Origin: DASRHY01 sp046765875
Lineage (GTDB): Bacteria > Actinomycetota > Actinomycetes > Propionibacteriales > Kribbellaceae
Reading direction: 5' to 3'
DNA length: 6,845 nucleotides
Assembly (NCBI GenBank): GCA_046765875.1
Contig: JBKPSJ010000223.1
Span: 1-6,845, forward strand
The stretch's first letter is position 1. Each line of letters starts with the position of its first letter. The position numbers were made by a program, and so were the translations under genes. Below are positions 5,695 through 6,845 of the stretch, in pieces. The notes beneath the pieces are model-generated. The model did not search any database. It was not told where the DNA came from and saw nothing but the letters and a program-made list of their open reading frames with translations.

Positions 5695-6666
5695 TCAGGG
5701 GCTGCTAGGGGTGCGCCGCCACACGTCGAGCACCAGCGACGGGCGCATCCCCACCGACTCGTACAGGCCGAGCGCCGGCGTGGTGTTGTTCGTGTCGACG
5801 TGCAAGATCGTGCCGACCCGGCCGTTCGCCCTGTCGACCGCGAAGGCCCGCCGCAGCAGGTGCTTCGCCAGCCCTCGGCCGCGTGCCTGCTTCAGTACCC
5901 CGATCCGCATCACATAGCCACAGTTCTCGTCCTCGACGAACGCGTCGCTGCACTCGCAGATCGCCACCGGCTCGCCGTCGGCCTCGACCACGGTGAGCTG
6001 CGACCAGTCGAACACCGACCTCGCTTCATGGGTCTCCAGCCACTGCTCGTACGTCGTGTCCGCGTGCCCGAAGTGCTCGGCGAACGCCGCCATCGACACC
6101 CGGTGCGCCGCCCGCCGGACCGCGTCGTCGTACGCGCCCTCGTGGACCTGCACTCCCGGCGGAGGCTCGGGCGTCGGCACCGGGTCGTCGTGGTCGATCC
6201 GCATCCGGTGGAACGTCGTCGCCGGCCCGAATCCGAGTGCGGTCGCGAGCCGGGTCATCGTCTCGTCGCCGCGGTAGATCGTCTTGTCGATGGTGACCGC
6301 GTCGAGCCCGCGCGACCGGCCGATCTCGGCGGCCCGCTCCTGCGCGCGGCCGAGCAGCCACCGGGCCACGACGGGGTCGAGCGCGATCGACTCGACGTCG
6401 ACGATGTCGCCGTCGCCGCGCTGTCCCATCGCCCAGCCGTACCCGACGAGTGCCTGCTGCGGGTCGAACACCAGCCAGCCATCGGTGGCGGGGTTGAACC
6501 CGGGCTCGGTCAGTTCGTCGCGGACGTCGTCCAGGGTGAGGTCACCGAACCCGATGATCGGTGTGTTGTACGCGAAGACGAGGTCGAGGATGCGCTCGGC
6601 GTCGGCGATCACGGGCGCCCGGCTGGTGTACCCGGCCGGCAGGGTCACGGTGTCCACGCGACACAT
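5695..6666 (-). CDS. tandem-GNAT N-acetyltransferase
   Basis: This 323-residue protein holds two GNAT folds joined by a Pro-rich linker (DDPVPTPEPPPG, 160-171). The C-terminal domain (about 172-320) has a clear acetyl-CoA-binding motif A, MRIGVLKQARGRGLAKHLL (253-271, Q-x-x-G-x-G type), and the later HVDTNNTTPALGLYESVGM block (289-307), so it should be the catalytic half. The N-terminal domain (about 12-158) keeps the fold pattern (VESIALDP at 91-98, LGFGPAT at 144-150) but no clear pyrophosphate loop and is probably degenerate. The architecture is that of mycothiol synthase (MshD) and Eis relatives, but sequence similarity is not enough to call either; the substrate is unknown. The ATG at 6664-6666 lacks a good ribosome-binding site, and GTG codons 4 and 6 are alternatives. 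An in-frame stop at 6697-6699 excludes a longer start. It probably shares a transcript with the gene upstream (6705 onward). Confidence 0.88.
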   Translation of the reverse strand: MCRVDTVTLPAGYTSRAPVIADAERILDLVFAYNTPIIGFGDLTLDDVRDELTEPGFNPATDGWLVFDPQQALVGYGWAMGQRGDGDIVDVESIALDPVVARWLLGRAQERAAEIGRSRGLDAVTIDKTIYRGDETMTRLATALGFGPATTFHRMRIDHDDPVPTPEPPPGVQVHEGAYDDAVRRAAHRVSMAAFAEHFGHADTTYEQWLETHEARSVFDWSQLTVVEADGEPVAICECSDAFVEDENCGYVMRIGVLKQARGRGLAKHLLRRAFAVDRANGRVGTILHVDTNNTTPALGLYESVGMRPSLVLDVWRRTPSSP

Positions 6667-6686
6667 CGTCGCCGATGGACACCGTG
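6646..6686 (-). other. 11-bp inverted repeat enclosing the acetyltransferase start codon
   Basis: CACGGTGTCCA (6646-6656) and TGGACACCGTG (6676-6686) are perfect reverse complements separated by 19 bases that hold the start codon (6664-6666). GGG (6642-6644) and CCC (6688-6690, with 6687 unpaired against 6645) can extend the stem. In the mRNA the ATG would sit in the loop of a GC-rich hairpin whose 3' arm encodes residues 4-7. It could be a translational control hairpin or a protein-binding operator. Confidence 0.6.
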
Positions 6687-6704
6687 CCCTGTCGACTCAA
6701 TTGG

Positions 6705-6845
6705 CTAGCAGGACTTGATCACGCACCATTCGAGTTGCTCAGCGCCGCCCGCCTTCGCCGCGGGTGCCGGCCGCACCGCGGCCGCGGCGGCCGTGTTGTT
6801 CTCGCTGTACGACGCCAGCGTGATCCCGACCGCGTCCTCGACCGA
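6705..6845 (-). CDS. 3' end of an unrecognised gene with Cys-containing C-terminus
   Basis: On the - strand a frame is open from the window edge to TAG (6705-6707), with GC-rich third positions, so the start lies beyond 6845. The 46 visible residues run SVEDAVGITLASYSENNT, then an Ala/Pro-rich stretch (AAAAAV, RPAPAAKAGGA), then the end EQLEWCVIKSC. I do not recognise the family. A linker-like Ala/Pro/Gly segment before a short tail with two Cys, a Ser and a Trp is compatible with a ribosomally made peptide precursor (leader, GG/GA cleavage point, core), but a low-complexity C-terminus of a larger protein is equally possible. Only 38 bases separate it from the acetyltransferase gene on the same strand, with no clear terminator, so cotranscription is likely. 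A 12-bp palindrome CCGCGGCCGCGG (6776-6787) lies within the Ala-rich coding part. Confidence 0.5.
   Translation of the reverse strand, partial: SVEDAVGITLASYSENNTAAAAAVRPAPAAKAGGAEQLEWCVIKSC

Noticed and set aside
6776..6787. CCGCGGCCGCGG palindrome as a regulatory site.
   Set aside because: It is within an Ala-rich coding stretch where GCC/GCG runs generate such palindromes by composition.

Overview
The window is about 70% G+C by eye, with strongly G/C-ending third codon positions, GTG/TTG starts, ATGA/TGATG gene overlaps and at least one probable leaderless start. This points to a high-GC actinomycete. Genus cannot be fixed from the sequence alone, although the frequent GTACC/GTACG strings and the gene families would suit a Kribbella-, Nocardioides- or Micromonospora-like organism (inference). 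It reads as ordinary chromosome: no rRNA, tRNA, insertion sequence, integrase or CRISPR array was found.

Left part (1-2204): the 3' end of a LarA/DUF2088-like gene is followed, after a 70-bp gap holding a strong stem-loop, by a PlsC-type lysophospholipid acyltransferase on the + strand. A small TfoX N-domain protein on the - strand converges on it with an 11-bp overlap.

Centre (2205-3510): a 71-bp divergent promoter region separates the TfoX-like gene from hisF, the cyclase subunit of imidazole glycerol phosphate synthase. hisF stands without other his genes here and overlaps (ATGA) a MarR-family regulator.

Right-centre (3511-5691): a second, unrelated-looking MarR gene has a compact promoter containing two GTTG-N7-CAAC operators, and its coding sequence ends in a 12-bp tandem repeat (PALN x4). 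It is coupled by ATGA to a 14-TM DHA2-type drug exporter. This is a classic self-contained MarR/exporter module: the repressor should silence itself and the pump until a ligand binds.

Right end (5695-6845): on the - strand, a tandem-GNAT acetyltransferase converges on the exporter gene with a 3-bp gap. Its start codon lies in the loop of an 11-bp inverted repeat. Upstream on the same strand is the 3' end of an unrecognised gene whose product ends in a short Cys-containing tail (EWCVIKSC) after an Ala/Pro-rich stretch, possibly a peptide precursor. No complete novel system is proven here. The best leads are the twin operator, the two structured start regions, the PALN repeat and the truncated Cys-tailed gene.
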